Source: an uncultured Alphaproteobacteria bacterium (GTDB taxonomy: Bacteria; Pseudomonadota; Alphaproteobacteria; Methylaequorales; Methylaequoraceae). From it: a stretch of 64,000 bases of DNA. The position numbers and the translations under genes were made by a program. Positions 54,330 to 64,000 of the stretch are shown here, piece by piece. The stretch lies in the NCBI GenBank assembly GCA_902563505.1, contig CACEXK010000001.1, positions 62,001 to 126,000 on the forward strand, given 5' to 3'. Within the stretch, counting starts at the first letter, position 1. Each line of letters opens with the position of its first letter. The notes under the pieces were generated by a model. The model was not told where the DNA came from, did no database searches, and worked only from the letters and a program-made list of their open reading frames with translations.

Positions 54330-54977
54330 ATGCACGAAAAATTTTTTCAACAAGCAAGGATGAATATGGTTAAAAGCCAAATTCTTCCAAATAATGTAAA
54401 AAATAGGAGCTTAATTGATGCTATTACGAATACAAAAAAAGAATTATTTATTCCGAAAGAATACTACGATATTGCATATAGTGACTCAGACATCTGCATT
54501 TCAAACCAAAGAAATTTAATTAGAACATTTATAATGGCTAAAATGTTCGAATATTGTAACTTTCAGAAAGATGAAAGTGTTCTTGTTATTGGCTGTTTAA
54601 CTGGTTATTCTGTCGCTATACTTTCAAACTTGGCTGGCTATATTTTTGGAATTGAGAATGATAAAGAAATTGTAGATTTAGCAACCAAAAATTTGAACAA
54701 TTTAAATATTTTAAATTGCTCAGTGATATACAAAAAAGAACTTTCATCCGGTTTAACAAAGAATGCGCCTTATGATAAAATTTTTATTGAAGGTGCTGTA
54801 AAAAACATACCTAATTCTCTCATAAAACAGTTAAAAGATAGTGGAGAAATCTTTACAGTTGTTAGGAATGAGGAGTATGTTGGAGATTTTGTTAGGGCCG
54901 TTAAGATTGATACAAAAATTTCCATAGAAAAAATATTTAATACAAATGTTGATCATATAAAAAATTTTATGATTTAA
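54330..54977 (+). CDS. pcm: Protein-L-isoaspartate O-methyltransferase family protein
   Basis: A 215-aa class I methyltransferase. The N-terminus ARMNMVKSQILPNNVKNRSL and LIDAITNTKKELFIP are those of the alphaproteobacterial Pcm-like group found upstream of tolC. The SAM site is VLVIGCLTGYSVAILSNLAG, slightly divergent from the usual DVGxGSGY. Family members repair isoaspartate or have drifted in function. It lies 10 bp before tolC, in the common order pcm-tolC-valS. Confidence 0.82.
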   Translation: MHEKFFQQARMNMVKSQILPNNVKNRSLIDAITNTKKELFIPKEYYDIAYSDSDICISNQRNLIRTFIMAKMFEYCNFQKDESVLVIGCLTGYSVAILSNLAGYIFGIENDKEIVDLATKNLNNLNILNCSVIYKKELSSGLTKNAPYDKIFIEGAVKNIPNSLIKQLKDSGEIFTVVRNEEYVGDFVRAVKIDTKISIEKIFNTNVDHIKNFMI

Positions 54978-54987
54978 ATATCTGATT

Positions 54988-56349
54988 ATGAGGAAATTAA
55001 TTAAATTATTAAGTTTTTTTTTTCTGAGTTCACCTGGAGTGATATTCGCAGACGCTTTTGTCGGTGATGATTTATTGTTTTCTCTTGAAAAGCTGTATGG
55101 TTACAACCCAAAATTAAAATATGAAAGAGAATCACTGAAATCTAAAGATGAGCTTTATCCTCAGGCTTTGTCTGAATTTAGACCAGAAATTTCAGGATAT
55201 TATGAAAAAGGTAAAGTAGACACAAATTCAGAGGGATTTAATATTACCTCAGATGGAGTAAGAACTGAGTCAAACAAGGGGCTTACTATTACACAAAAAT
55301 TATATAATGGTGGAAGTAGCTTAAGTAACTTACAAGTAGCCAAAAATGAGATATATGCTCAAAGATTTCATCTGAAAAATAAAGAACAGGAAGTTTTTTT
55401 AGATTCAATTCGTCTTTACGCAGATTTAGCAACAGAGAAAACCAATCTTAATTTAAAAAAAAAAAATGTAGAGTTTCTTCTCAGTCAACATGAATTAACA
55501 AAAGAACAATTTGAAATAGGCGAAGTAACTCTAACGGATGTTTCAATTGCAGAGGCACGTTTATCACTAGCAAAATCTGAACTTTTAGAATCAACTAATA
55601 AAATAATTTCACTCTCTGCAAAATATTTATCTATTTTTGGGACTGAACCATCTAATCCAGAAGTAGAATTGTCATTAAATAATTTTGATTATGATGTTGA
55701 AAGTCTTAAAAATGATAGTAAAGAAAATAACCCAAAAATTTTAAATTTAATATATTTAATAAAATCAACTGAAAAAGAAATACAGAGTCTAAAGAGAAAA
55801 AGACTTCCATCACTAAAACTAGAGGCTGAAGCAAAAATTAATAAAGGTTATTTCAGAACCGACAGTGAGAGAGAGGTGTTGTCTGCATTCGCAAAAGTTG
55901 ACATACCTTTATATCAAGCAGGTTCTGCAGCATCAAAGATAAGAGAAGTTAAAAAGAGATTGTTTGCACAAAAAGAATTGTTGAAAATGGAGGTTCAAGA
56001 AATAGAGTATAATATTGTCAAGTCAAAATCATCATTTGATTATTCTTTATCAAGAATTAAAGCCTATAAAAAACAAATCGAATCAAATAAAATTTATCTA
56101 GATGGAGTTAAACAAGAACTTCAATTAGGAGAAAGAACAACACTCGATCTATTAGATGGAGAGCAAGAATTATTGCAATCAGAATTGGATCTAGTAAAAG
56201 CTTATAGGGATTACTTTATTTCTTACTATGAGATTTTATTCCATCTTGGAAAACTTAATGCAAAAGATTTGAGTTTGAATGTAAAATTATTTGATGATCA
56301 ACAGAATTTTAGAGAAATAAAAGGTAAATGGTTGGATATAGTTGAATAA
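54988..56349 (+). CDS. tolC: TolC-family outer-membrane efflux channel
   Basis: A 453-aa protein with a signal peptide (about residues 1-22, ending VIFA) and the two repeated OEP halves of long helices. Typical stretches are LTITQKLYNGGSSLSNLQVAK in the first half, YDLATE-like LYADLATEKTNLNLKKKNVE, and FAKVDIPLYQAGSAASKIRE and LGERTTLDLLDGEQEL in the second. It is the trimeric exit duct for RND or type I systems and could serve the RND pair at 27962-31974. It overlaps valS by 1 bp. Confidence 0.92.
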   Translation: MRKLIKLLSFFFLSSPGVIFADAFVGDDLLFSLEKLYGYNPKLKYERESLKSKDELYPQALSEFRPEISGYYEKGKVDTNSEGFNITSDGVRTESNKGLTITQKLYNGGSSLSNLQVAKNEIYAQRFHLKNKEQEVFLDSIRLYADLATEKTNLNLKKKNVEFLLSQHELTKEQFEIGEVTLTDVSIAEARLSLAKSELLESTNKIISLSAKYLSIFGTEPSNPEVELSLNNFDYDVESLKNDSKENNPKILNLIYLIKSTEKEIQSLKRKRLPSLKLEAEAKINKGYFRTDSEREVLSAFAKVDIPLYQAGSAASKIREVKKRLFAQKELLKMEVQEIEYNIVKSKSSFDYSLSRIKAYKKQIESNKIYLDGVKQELQLGERTTLDLLDGEQELLQSELDLVKAYRDYFISYYEILFHLGKLNAKDLSLNVKLFDDQQNFREIKGKWLDIVE

Positions 56350-58949
56350 TGGAGTCACTAAATAAAAGATTTGATTTTAAAAAAGTAGAGGAAGAATTTG
56401 TTTTTGAATGGCAAAAGGAAAATATATTCAAGTTTAAAGACGATAAAAATAAAAAAACATTCTGCATTATGATGCCTCCACCTAATGTTACAGGAAGTTT
56501 GCATATTGGACATGCGCTAACTTTCACCTTACAAGATATTCTAGTAAGATTTAATAAAAAACTTGGATTTAATGTTTTGTGGCAACCTGGAACCGATCAT
56601 GCAGGCATTGCAACTGAGATTGTTGTTGAAAAAAAAATATTTAAAGATCAAAGACTGAAAAAAAAAGAAATTGGTAGAGAAAAATTTTTAAAAAAAATAT
56701 GGGAATGGAAAGAGCTTTCAGGGAATAAAATTATTGACCAATTAAGAAAACTGGGAACATGTGTCGACTGGTCAATTAGTAGGTTTACTCTTGATAAAGG
56801 GTTATCAAATTCTGTAAATGAAGTTTTTATTGAATTGTTTAATAAAGGCTTAATTTACCGAGATAAAAGACTAATTAATTGGGATCCAATTCTAGAGACT
56901 GCAGTTTCAGATTTGGAGGTAAATCAAAAAAATGAAAAGGGAAAATTATGGTATATTAAATATAAAATTTTAAAAACGAAAGATTTTATAAGTGTTGCAA
57001 CTACAAGACCAGAGACCATGTTTGGGGATTCGGCCATAGCTGTCCACCCTAAAAACAAAAATCTAAAAAAATATATTGGTCAAAAGGTAATTATTCCCTT
57101 TTCAGAAAAAATAATTCCAGTAATTGCTGATGAGTATGCCGATCCAAAAAAAGGTTCTGGAGCAGTAAAAATTACCCCTGCTCACGATTTCAATGATTTC
57201 ATAGTCGGTAAGAAACATAATCTTGAATTTGTAAATATTTTTAATAAGAATGCTGAACTTAACCAATTTGTCCCAAGGAAATTTTTTGGTTTAGATAGAT
57301 ATAAAGCTAGAACAAAAATAATTGAATTACTTAAAGAGGACAGTTTGTTGGAAAAAATAGAGGAGAACGATATGGTTGTTCCAATAGGTGATAGAAGTGG
57401 GGCTGTAATAGAACCATTTTTAACTGAACAATGGTTTGTAGACTCCAAGAAACTATGTGAATCGGTAAAAAAGTCAATTGAATCAAAGAAAATAATTTTT
57501 TTCCCAGGTTCTTGGATGAATACTTTTAAATATTGGATTAATAATATCGAGCCTTGGTGTATTTCCAGGCAGATTTGGTGGGGTCACAGAATACCGGTTT
57601 GGTACACAGAGGATAATCAGACTATTCCAGGAAGAAATATAGAAGAAGCAAAACAAATTGCTAAAAAAAGAAAAATTAAATCTAAAATCACACACCAGGA
57701 CCCTGATGTTCTTGACACTTGGTTTTCATCTGCCCTGTGGCCTTTTTCAACACTTGGGTGGCCGGAAAATAATGAAATTCTTAAAAGATATTACCCTACA
57801 AATATATTAGTAACTGGATTTGATATTATTTTCTTTTGGGTTGCAAGGATGATCATGATGGGATTATATTTCATGAAATCTTTACCTTTTAAAAATATTT
57901 ATATTCATCCATTGGTCAGAGATGAAAAAGGTGAGAAAATGTCAAAATCGAAAGGAAATGTTATAGATCCTCTTGAACTAATAAATCTTTACGGTGCAGA
58001 TGCATTAAGATTTACATTAGCAAATTTATCAACTCAGGGCAGAGATATAAAACTTTCAGATAAATTGGTTCAGAACAGTAGAAATTTCATAACAAAACTT
58101 TGGAATGTAGCAAGGTTTTCTCAAGTTCAAAAATTCTCTTTATCAAAAGACTTCTCAATAAAAAAAAATAAATTGATTATTAATTCCTGGATTTTGTCGA
58201 GATTCTTTGAGACTCAAGAAAAAGTATTAAAAAACCTAAGAAACTACAAATTTAATTTAGTAGTTATGGATTTGTATCATTTTGTTTGGAATGATTTTTG
58301 TGATTTATATCTTGAGTTTTGTAAATTTTATTTAAAAGATAATCAAAATTTTAATGAAATTTCTAATAATTTTACTTTTATCTTTAAAAATACTCTTAAC
58401 CTGATGAATCCTATAATTCCCTTTGTTACAGAAAAAATTTCAGTTGATTTGGATTACACTAAAAGAACCCTTTATGAAGAGTTAATTGATAACAAGAAAT
58501 TTAAAAAAATGAAAACCGCAAATAATAATTTTAGTGGCTTTAATTCAGTAATAGAACTGATAAAAAAATGTAGAATTGAAATAAATGATAAAAAACAAAA
58601 AAATCCAATTCTAAATATTTTTTCAAAAAAAAAAATTAAATGGTTAGAGGAGAATAAGTTTTTAATAAATTCTTTTTTTAACTTTAAAGATATTAAATAT
58701 ATAAAAAAAGAAATTGGAGAAAATCCCTTTATAGTTTCTAATGTAAAGTTTGAGGTTCTTTCTAGTTCATTGTCAGTTAAAAATATAAATGATCTAGAAC
58801 AAAAGATTGAATATTATAAAAAAGAGATTCAATTTTTTGAGAAAAAATTAAGTAATCCTGGTTTTATAAAAAAAGCTCCAAAAAAGGTTGTGAATGAACA
58901 AAAACATAAACTTGAAAATGCCAGAAAAAATTTAAAGTTATTAAGTTAA
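56349..58949 (+). CDS. valS: Valyl-tRNA synthetase
   Basis: An 866-aa class I synthetase. HIGH is in PPPNVTGSLHIGHALTF, the editing domain carries VATTRPETMFGDSAIAVHP and GAVKITPAHDFNDF, the KMSKS loop is KMSKSKGNVIDP, and the C-terminal 50 residues form the ValRS coiled-coil arm (KIEYYKKEIQFFEKKLSNPG). It starts on the last base of the tolC stop codon. A small gene (DUF2497/PopZ) often found between tolC and valS in this class is missing. Confidence 0.97.
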   Translation: MESLNKRFDFKKVEEEFVFEWQKENIFKFKDDKNKKTFCIMMPPPNVTGSLHIGHALTFTLQDILVRFNKKLGFNVLWQPGTDHAGIATEIVVEKKIFKDQRLKKKEIGREKFLKKIWEWKELSGNKIIDQLRKLGTCVDWSISRFTLDKGLSNSVNEVFIELFNKGLIYRDKRLINWDPILETAVSDLEVNQKNEKGKLWYIKYKILKTKDFISVATTRPETMFGDSAIAVHPKNKNLKKYIGQKVIIPFSEKIIPVIADEYADPKKGSGAVKITPAHDFNDFIVGKKHNLEFVNIFNKNAELNQFVPRKFFGLDRYKARTKIIELLKEDSLLEKIEENDMVVPIGDRSGAVIEPFLTEQWFVDSKKLCESVKKSIESKKIIFFPGSWMNTFKYWINNIEPWCISRQIWWGHRIPVWYTEDNQTIPGRNIEEAKQIAKKRKIKSKITHQDPDVLDTWFSSALWPFSTLGWPENNEILKRYYPTNILVTGFDIIFFWVARMIMMGLYFMKSLPFKNIYIHPLVRDEKGEKMSKSKGNVIDPLELINLYGADALRFTLANLSTQGRDIKLSDKLVQNSRNFITKLWNVARFSQVQKFSLSKDFSIKKNKLIINSWILSRFFETQEKVLKNLRNYKFNLVVMDLYHFVWNDFCDLYLEFCKFYLKDNQNFNEISNNFTFIFKNTLNLMNPIIPFVTEKISVDLDYTKRTLYEELIDNKKFKKMKTANNNFSGFNSVIELIKKCRIEINDKKQKNPILNIFSKKKIKWLEENKFLINSFFNFKDIKYIKKEIGENPFIVSNVKFEVLSSSLSVKNINDLEQKIEYYKKEIQFFEKKLSNPGFIKKAPKKVVNEQKHKLENARKNLKLLS

Positions 58950-58951
58950 AA

Positions 58952-59734
58952 ATGCATTGTTTAAAGTTTGGTGATTTAAATTTACTTTCTAATAGAAAAT
59001 CAATTTTAAAGTCAAAAACCATTATTTTCTTTTATGGATTAGGTTGTTCAAGCGATGATTTTAATTTTATTTTAAAGTTAGAAAAAATCAAATACCAATT
59101 ATTAATTCCTGAATTACCCGGTCATAATAATACATTTTATAAAAAAAATATGACATTGAGCAAATTTGCTAGACAATTATCATTACTTATAAAAAAAAAG
59201 GGCTTAAAAGAAATTATATTTTTTTCGCATTCAGTTGGTGGAATTATCCCAATTTTAATAGCTAATTTAAATTTTATAAAAAAAATCTCTAAAAAAAAGT
59301 TTATAAATTATGAAGGAAATTTAACTTCTTACGATACAAGTACAATAACAAAAAAAACTTCATCTTATAAAAGAGAAATATTTCATGAAAAATTTAAAAA
59401 CTTAATAATGATCTGTGAGAATTCAGATGACGATAGTATTAAAAGATGGTCTAAGTCTTTAAAAAAAACTAATTCCATGTCTTTTTATGAAATTTCGAAT
59501 GAAGCTGTTTTTTTTAGTAAATCTGGAAAACTTCTTAAAATCTTTAGAGCGTTGTTTAAAAAAAAAATCTACTTATCAGGTTCCAAAACAAAATTTTATT
59601 TTTCTGAGCTTTTTTTTGGATCAATAAGATATAAAATAAAAAATTGTGGTCATTTTTCTTTTTTTGAAAATTCATATGAATTCTCAAAAAATTTCTCTAA
59701 ATTAATTAATGGAAGGACATTAAATTTAAGATGA
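58952..59734 (+). CDS. Alpha/beta hydrolase, unknown substrate
   Basis: A 260-aa protein with alpha/beta hydrolase features: [12 protein letters not shown] (oxyanion region), [13 protein letters not shown], the nucleophile elbow [11 protein letters not shown] (Ser in HSVGG), and [11 protein letters not shown] with the final catalytic His. It is very Lys/Phe-rich. It begins 2 bp after valS and overlaps ilvD by 4 bp, so it is co-transcribed with both, although no link with branched-chain amino acid use is known. Confidence 0.75.
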   Translation: MHCLKFGDLNLLSNRKSILKSKTIIFFYGLGCSSDDFNFILKLEKIKYQLLIPELPGHNNTFYKKNMTLSKFARQLSLLIKKKGLKEIIFFSHSVGGIIPILIANLNFIKKISKKKFINYEGNLTSYDTSTITKKTSSYKREIFHEKFKNLIMICENSDDDSIKRWSKSLKKTNSMSFYEISNEAVFFSKSGKLLKIFRALFKKKIYLSGSKTKFYFSELFFGSIRYKIKNCGHFSFFENSYEFSKNFSKLINGRTLNLR

Positions 59735-61446
59735 TTGATAAAAAAAAATTACCTAGTAGACATGTTAGTTTGGGTTCAAAAAGTTCCCCTCACAGGTCCT
59801 ACTATTATGCAATGGGTCTAACTGAAAAAGAAATTAGTCAGCCATTTGTTGGAGTTGCCACTTGTTGGAATGAGTCTGCACCATGCAATATATCTTTATC
59901 TAGACAAGCACAAGCAACTAAAAATGGAGTAAAAAAAAGAATGGGTACCCCAAGAGAATTCACAACCATTACTGTTACAGATGGTATAGCCATGGGACAT
60001 GAGGGAATGAAATCTTCGCTAGTTTCAAGAGAAATTATCGCAGATTCAGTTGAGGTATCAATTCGAGGACATTGTTATGATGGTTTGGTTGGTATTGCAG
60101 GTTGTGATAAATCACTTCCTGGTCTCATGATGGCAATGTTGCGACTTAATGTTCCATCAGTTTTTTTATATGGTGGTTCTATTTTGCCTGGCAAATATAA
60201 AAATAAGGAAGTGACTGTTCAAGATGTTTTTGAGGCTGTTGGAAAATTCGATGCAAATAAAATCTCCGAAAAAGAATTAATTGAATTAGAAAAAGTTGCA
60301 TGTCCATCAGCAGGTTCATGTGGTGGACAATTTACTGCTAATACTATGGCTTGTGTTGCAGAAGCAATTGGTTTGGCAATTCCAGGTTCTTCATCTACAC
60401 CAGCACCATTTGAATCCAGAGATAAATTTGCTTTCGATTCTGGTGTAACGGTAATGAACCTTATTAATAAACAAATAAAGCCTCGAGATATTGTAACAAA
60501 AGAATCATTAATTAATGCTGCTCGTATAGTCGCCTGCAGTGGTGGTTCAACTAATGCAGCATTACATCTGCCAGCAATTGCTAATGAAATTGGTTTTAAT
60601 TTTGATCTTTTAGATGTTGCAAAAATTTTCAAAGAAACACCCTACATTGTTGATTTAAAGCCAGGTGGAAAGTATCTTGCCAAGGATTTATATGAAATTG
60701 GAGGTGTTCCAGTCATTATGAAGGCTCTATTAGATGGAGGGTTTCTTAATGGGGATTGTATGACGGTTACTGGAAAAACTATAAGTGAAAATCTACAACA
60801 AACGCAAATTGATTATGTTTCCCAAAAAATAGTTTATCCAGTAAGATCACCAATTTCAAAAACTGGTGGAGTGGTAGGTCTAACCGGAAATTTAGCTCCT
60901 GATGGTGCAATTGTAAAAGTGGCTGGAATGAAATCACTAAAATTTACTGGAAAAGCAAGATGTTTTAATTGCGAAGAAGATGCCTTTAAAGCAGTAAGTG
61001 AAAGAAAATATTCTGAGGGTGATGTCATTGTCATAAGATATGAGGGACCAAAAGGCGGTCCTGGTATGAGGGAGATGCTTGCAACAACGGCAGCAATTTA
61101 TGGTCAGGGAATGGGTGACAAAGTAGCATTAATTACTGATGGAAGGTTTTCAGGAGCTACAAGAGGATTTTGTGTTGGGCATATAAGTCCAGAGGCTGCT
61201 GTAAAAGGCCCGATTGCCTTAATCGAAGATGATGATGAAATTTTAATTGATGCAGAAAAAGGTTTAATAAAACTTCTTGTAAGTGAAGAGGACTTAGAAA
61301 AAAGAAAGAAAAAACTAAAAAGTAAAGAAAATGATTTTGGATCTGGTGCTTTATGGAAGTTTTCTCAAATTGTTGGTTCAGCCAGATATGGAGCCGTTAC
61401 GCATCCTGGTGCAAAACAGGAAAAAAGCAATTTTTCTGATATTTAA
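59731..61446 (+). CDS. ilvD: Dihydroxy-acid dehydratase
   Basis: Dehydrates dihydroxy acids in valine, leucine and isoleucine synthesis using a [Fe-S] cluster. The 571-aa enzyme has [24 protein letters not shown] and [16 protein letters not shown], the three cysteine ligand motifs, plus [15 protein letters not shown] and [20 protein letters not shown]. Its length and motifs fit the shorter, [2Fe-2S]-type group. It follows valS, so valine synthesis and valine charging genes are linked. The stop overlaps xth (convergent) by 4 bp. Confidence 0.96.
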   Translation: MIDKKKLPSRHVSLGSKSSPHRSYYYAMGLTEKEISQPFVGVATCWNESAPCNISLSRQAQATKNGVKKRMGTPREFTTITVTDGIAMGHEGMKSSLVSREIIADSVEVSIRGHCYDGLVGIAGCDKSLPGLMMAMLRLNVPSVFLYGGSILPGKYKNKEVTVQDVFEAVGKFDANKISEKELIELEKVACPSAGSCGGQFTANTMACVAEAIGLAIPGSSSTPAPFESRDKFAFDSGVTVMNLINKQIKPRDIVTKESLINAARIVACSGGSTNAALHLPAIANEIGFNFDLLDVAKIFKETPYIVDLKPGGKYLAKDLYEIGGVPVIMKALLDGGFLNGDCMTVTGKTISENLQQTQIDYVSQKIVYPVRSPISKTGGVVGLTGNLAPDGAIVKVAGMKSLKFTGKARCFNCEEDAFKAVSERKYSEGDVIVIRYEGPKGGPGMREMLATTAAIYGQGMGDKVALITDGRFSGATRGFCVGHISPEAAVKGPIALIEDDDEILIDAEKGLIKLLVSEEDLEKRKKKLKSKENDFGSGALWKFSQIVGSARYGAVTHPGAKQEKSNFSDI

Positions 61447-62219
61447 TTTTCCAACTTAATCCAAATTGGTATATGATCTGATGGTTTTTTTTGGTTTCTA
61501 AAATTACTCTCATAATTTAAGCATTTAACTTTTTGAGAAATTGAAGGGGATGCTAAAAAATGATCAATTAGCAAACCATCATTTCTCTCCCAAGACGATT
61601 TTTGGTAATCCCAAAAAGAGAAATTTGATCCTGGCGCGTGAAATAGTCTTGTTATATTAATAAAACCTACTGAGAAAAATTCTCTGAATTTTTTTCTTAT
61701 TAAAATATGTCCAAGAGCATCATTTTCCCAATCTTGAATTTTTTTAGCATCATCTTTATTTTCAAGAACATTAAAATCTCCACCAATAATTACATTTTTA
61801 TAGTTATCAATTAATTCTTTGGAAATATTAAGAAGTTGGTCAAGCCATTCAATTTTAAATCTAAACTTTTCTTCATTGTTCACTGGATTTCCATTAGGAG
61901 TGTATACATTTATTAAATGTAAATCATTGTCTAAAATTCTTATTCCGCATATCCTTGCTTGAGATGTTACAATTTTATTATTAAATTCTAGATCTTGATA
62001 TTTGATTGATTCTTTTATTAAAATTGCAACACCGTATTTACCCTTTTCTCCATTTATTACTAGTTTATAATTATGTTTTTTGTAAAAATCTGGAAATTCC
62101 TCACTAAGACATTTAATTTCTTGCAGTTTGATGATATCCGGTTGTATTTCTTTTATTAGTTTTTCCATGAGGGAAACTCTGATTCTTACAGAATTAATGT
62201 TCCAACTGCAAATAATCAT
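61443..62219 (-). CDS. xth: Exodeoxyribonuclease III / AP endonuclease
   Basis: A 258-aa base-excision-repair nuclease of the EEP fold. Motifs: [18 protein letters not shown] (metal Glu), [15 protein letters not shown] (Asp/Asn), LLIDHFLAS and SDHIPIWIK (catalytic Asp-His). It cuts DNA at abasic sites. It lies 8 bp downstream of the ErpA-like gene; an xth/erpA/dgt/argS neighbourhood is common in alphaproteobacteria. Confidence 0.95.
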   Translation of the reverse strand: MIICSWNINSVRIRVSLMEKLIKEIQPDIIKLQEIKCLSEEFPDFYKKHNYKLVINGEKGKYGVAILIKESIKYQDLEFNNKIVTSQARICGIRILDNDLHLINVYTPNGNPVNNEEKFRFKIEWLDQLLNISKELIDNYKNVIIGGDFNVLENKDDAKKIQDWENDALGHILIRKKFREFFSVGFINITRLFHAPGSNFSFWDYQKSSWERNDGLLIDHFLASPSISQKVKCLNYESNFRNQKKPSDHIPIWIKLEN

Positions 62220-62227
62220 TTGCTAAT

Positions 62228-62548
62228 TTAAATAGAAAAAGAAGTTCCGCAACCACAAGTAGAATTTGCATTTGGATTTGTGATTTTGAAATAGGAGCCA
62301 ATCATATCTTCAACAAAGTCAAGTTTTGAACCCTGAATAAAATTTAGTGAAGTCTCATCTATCAATACCTTTACATTTTTGAATTCAAAGATTTTATCGT
62401 CATTTCTTATATTTTCGTCAAAATTAAACTTATAGGAGAAACCCTGACACCCCCCTCCATCAACTGAAATCCTGAAAAACTTTTTTTTATTATCTTTGAG
62501 AGATACTTCTTCAATTCTTTTTATGGCATTATTAGATACATCAAACAT
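62228..62548 (-). CDS. erpA: A-type Fe-S insertion protein, ErpA-like
   Basis: A 106-aa A-type carrier with cysteines in VDGGGCQGFSYKF and STCGCGTSFSI. The short form and GGGCQGFSYKF sequence, with its place beside dgt and argS, fit the ErpA/HesB group of alphaproteobacteria. It supplies clusters to essential enzymes, for instance in isoprenoid synthesis in other bacteria. It is separate from the isc operon IscA (8849-9172). Divergent from dgt across 47 bp. Confidence 0.93.
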   Translation of the reverse strand: MFDVSNNAIKRIEEVSLKDNKKKFFRISVDGGGCQGFSYKFNFDENIRNDDKIFEFKNVKVLIDETSLNFIQGSKLDFVEDMIGSYFKITNPNANSTCGCGTSFSI

Positions 62549-62595
62549 TATATTAACTCAAAATATGTGCTATTAATAATATAGTATAACTGATT

Positions 62596-63735
62596 ATGGC
62601 TACTTATTCAATTTTTTCAACAGATTATAAAAAATCAAAAGGAAGAATCGTCAATGAAAGAGAGGATCAAAATAGAACATGTTTCATGAGAGATAGAGAC
62701 AGAATCATCCATTCTTCAGCTTTTAGACGACTTAAATATAAAACTCAAGTGTTTGTATTCAATGAGGAAGACTATTATAGAACAAGATTATCTCATAGTC
62801 TCGAAGTATCTCAATTAGCAAGATCAATATCAAAGATTTTTAGAGTAAATGATGATTTGGCTGAATCTATTTCATTGTCACATGATTTAGGACATACTCC
62901 CTTTGGCCACTCAGGAGAGGATGAATTAAATAAAAAAATGTTGGAATATGGGGGTTTTAATCATAATTTTCAGGCTTTAAAAATTTTGATGATATTAGAA
63001 AAAAAATATTTAAATTTTGATGGTCTCAACCTAACCTATGAAACACTTGATGGAATATTAAAGCATAATGGTCCAATTAGTTTTAAGGTTCCAAGTTACA
63101 TTAAAAATTTTGTAGATCATTTTCAAGGTGATTTGTTGACTAATGGATCATTGGAGTCGCAAATTTCTTCAATTTGTGATGATATAGCATATAATAACAA
63201 TGATATAGATGATGGACTTTACGCAAATTTTTTTAAAATTGATGATCTTGAACACCTTGATTTGGTCAAGGTGGCTCTTAAAAAAATAAAAATCTCAGGA
63301 TCTTATAATAATTCTAGAATTAAATATGAGCTAGTGAGAAATTTAATTAAACTAATGATTGATGATTTAATTGAAAATACTAAAAAGAATTTAGAAAAGT
63401 ATAAAATTAAAACAACCGAAGATATCGAAAATTGTGAAAAAAAATTGGTTTGTTTTAGTGAAAAAATTACAATTCAAGAAAAAAAATTAAAAGAATTTCT
63501 AAAAAAAAAAATGTATATGCATCCAACTATTAAAACAATGAATATTAAATCAAAAAAAATTATTTCAGATTTATTTGAATTATTCATAAAAGAACCTGAT
63601 TTATTGCCTGCAAAATTAAATTCTTGTAAAGATAAATATGAAACATATGTTAGCGTTTGTGATTATATTTCTGGTATGACAGATAAATTTGCCATCAATA
63701 CACATAAAAAATACTTTAACGTTTATAATTTTTAG
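62596..63735 (+). CDS. dgt: Deoxyguanosinetriphosphate triphosphohydrolase-like protein
   Basis: A 379-aa HD-domain dNTPase of type 2. Features: RDRDRIIHSSAFRRLKYKTQ, the first HD-site His in RTRLSHSLEVSQLAR, SHDLGHTPFGHSGEDEL with the His-Asp pair, and CDDIAYNNNDIDDGL with the last Asp. It cleaves dNTPs to nucleoside and triphosphate. argS starts at the base after its stop codon. Confidence 0.94.
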   Translation: MATYSIFSTDYKKSKGRIVNEREDQNRTCFMRDRDRIIHSSAFRRLKYKTQVFVFNEEDYYRTRLSHSLEVSQLARSISKIFRVNDDLAESISLSHDLGHTPFGHSGEDELNKKMLEYGGFNHNFQALKILMILEKKYLNFDGLNLTYETLDGILKHNGPISFKVPSYIKNFVDHFQGDLLTNGSLESQISSICDDIAYNNNDIDDGLYANFFKIDDLEHLDLVKVALKKIKISGSYNNSRIKYELVRNLIKLMIDDLIENTKKNLEKYKIKTTEDIENCEKKLVCFSEKITIQEKKLKEFLKKKMYMHPTIKTMNIKSKKIISDLFELFIKEPDLLPAKLNSCKDKYETYVSVCDYISGMTDKFAINTHKKYFNVYNF

Positions 63736-64000
63736 ATGTTTTTCCAAGAATTTCTCAAAGAAAAATTAACCGCAATATTAGAAAAATTAATTTCTAAAAA
63801 AAATATTGATCTTTTAAAGCAAAATGATTTGAAATTTAATGTTGAGATTTCTCAAAAAAAAGAGTTTGGCGATGTTTCTACAAACATAGCAATGGTATAT
63901 TCAAAAGTATTTGATCTCTCACCGATTGAATTGGCAGAACAAATTAACAATGAATTAGAAAAAACTAATGAAATTGAAAAGTCAGAAATCTTAAAACCAG
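63736..64000 (+). CDS. argS: Arginyl-tRNA synthetase, N-terminal part (cut by window end)
   Basis: The ATG directly follows the dgt stop. The 88 residues in view form the N-terminal additional domain of ArgRS, including the conserved GDVSTNIAMVYSKVF stretch (near residues 45-59). The catalytic domain lies beyond the window. The dgt-argS order is typical for alphaproteobacteria. Confidence 0.9.
   Translation, partial: MFFQEFLKEKLTAILEKLISKKNIDLLKQNDLKFNVEISQKKEFGDVSTNIAMVYSKVFDLSPIELAEQINNELEKTNEIEKSEILKP

Overview
The window is a dense, strongly AT-rich (about 70% by eye) stretch of a bacterial chromosome. Genes are packed with 1-25 bp overlaps, convergent gene ends overlap, and only one clear intrinsic terminator is visible. 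Gene content and order point to a streamlined, probably marine, free-living alphaproteobacterium. Supporting signs are the blocks folE-hisI, pcm-tolC-valS and xth/erpA-dgt-argS, a small NDUFS4-like complex I subunit, an HpnN-like transporter, and a tRNA-Met with a G1:U72 pair. No phage, IS element, CRISPR array or rRNA was seen, and no gap over 300 bp lacks a gene. The species cannot be named from this sequence alone.

Layout. 1-5.9 kb: end of an AsmA/YhdP-like gene, tyrS, anmK and a small alpha/beta hydrolase. 5.9-13.3 kb: one co-directional run cysE-iscR-iscS-iscU-iscA-hscB-hscA-fdx-iscX-mnmA, headed by a near-consensus IscR type 1 site that overlaps a promoter. It joins cysteine precursor synthesis, Fe-S cluster assembly and tRNA thiolation. 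13.4-15.1 kb: a two-gene, apparently highly expressed unit (periplasmic cytochrome c and PQQ-dependent sugar-dehydrogenase-family protein) with its own promoter, leader hairpin, strong ribosome binding sites and GC-rich terminator, followed by tRNA-Met. 15.4-19.6 kb: poorly characterised secreted and membrane proteins, including a His/Met-rich outer-membrane barrel and a small Cys/His protein that may handle metal. 19.6-26.2 kb: yaaA, a glycosyltransferase, an ActP-type symporter with DUF485 partner and a small HTH protein, an aldehyde dehydrogenase, hisI and folE.

26.3-38.5 kb has a C1-metabolism flavour. A complete formylmethanofuran dehydrogenase subunit A homologue (fhcA-like) stands without fhcB, fhcC or fhcD. 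Facing it is a long minus-strand operon: a 65-aa protein, a MxaD-like SRPBCC protein, a YVTN beta-propeller, tkt, pgk, class I fructose-bisphosphate aldolase, rpe, and an RND adaptor and pump. Together these suggest oxidation of small alcohols, aldehydes or C1 compounds with sugar-phosphate rearrangement, but no methanol dehydrogenase or RuBisCO gene is in view.

38.6-50.4 kb: an HpnN-like exporter, a 17-kDa-antigen-type lipoprotein, a T4-like ATP-dependent DNA ligase coupled to a Cas4-like nuclease lacking an expected acidic residue, and an eight-gene minus-strand run: cysK, sseA, metC-like, NDUFS4-like, unknown, secreted methyltransferase, nucleosidase-like, spore-photoproduct-lyase-like radical SAM. 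The run links sulfur amino acids with SAM chemistry. Its likely promoter has a 14-base A tract as spacer, a possible slippage switch. 50.6-64 kb: an ABC-2 exporter, glycosyltransferase and epimerase, tRNA-Asn and tRNA-Cys, pcm, tolC, valS, a hydrolase, ilvD, xth, erpA, dgt and the start of argS.
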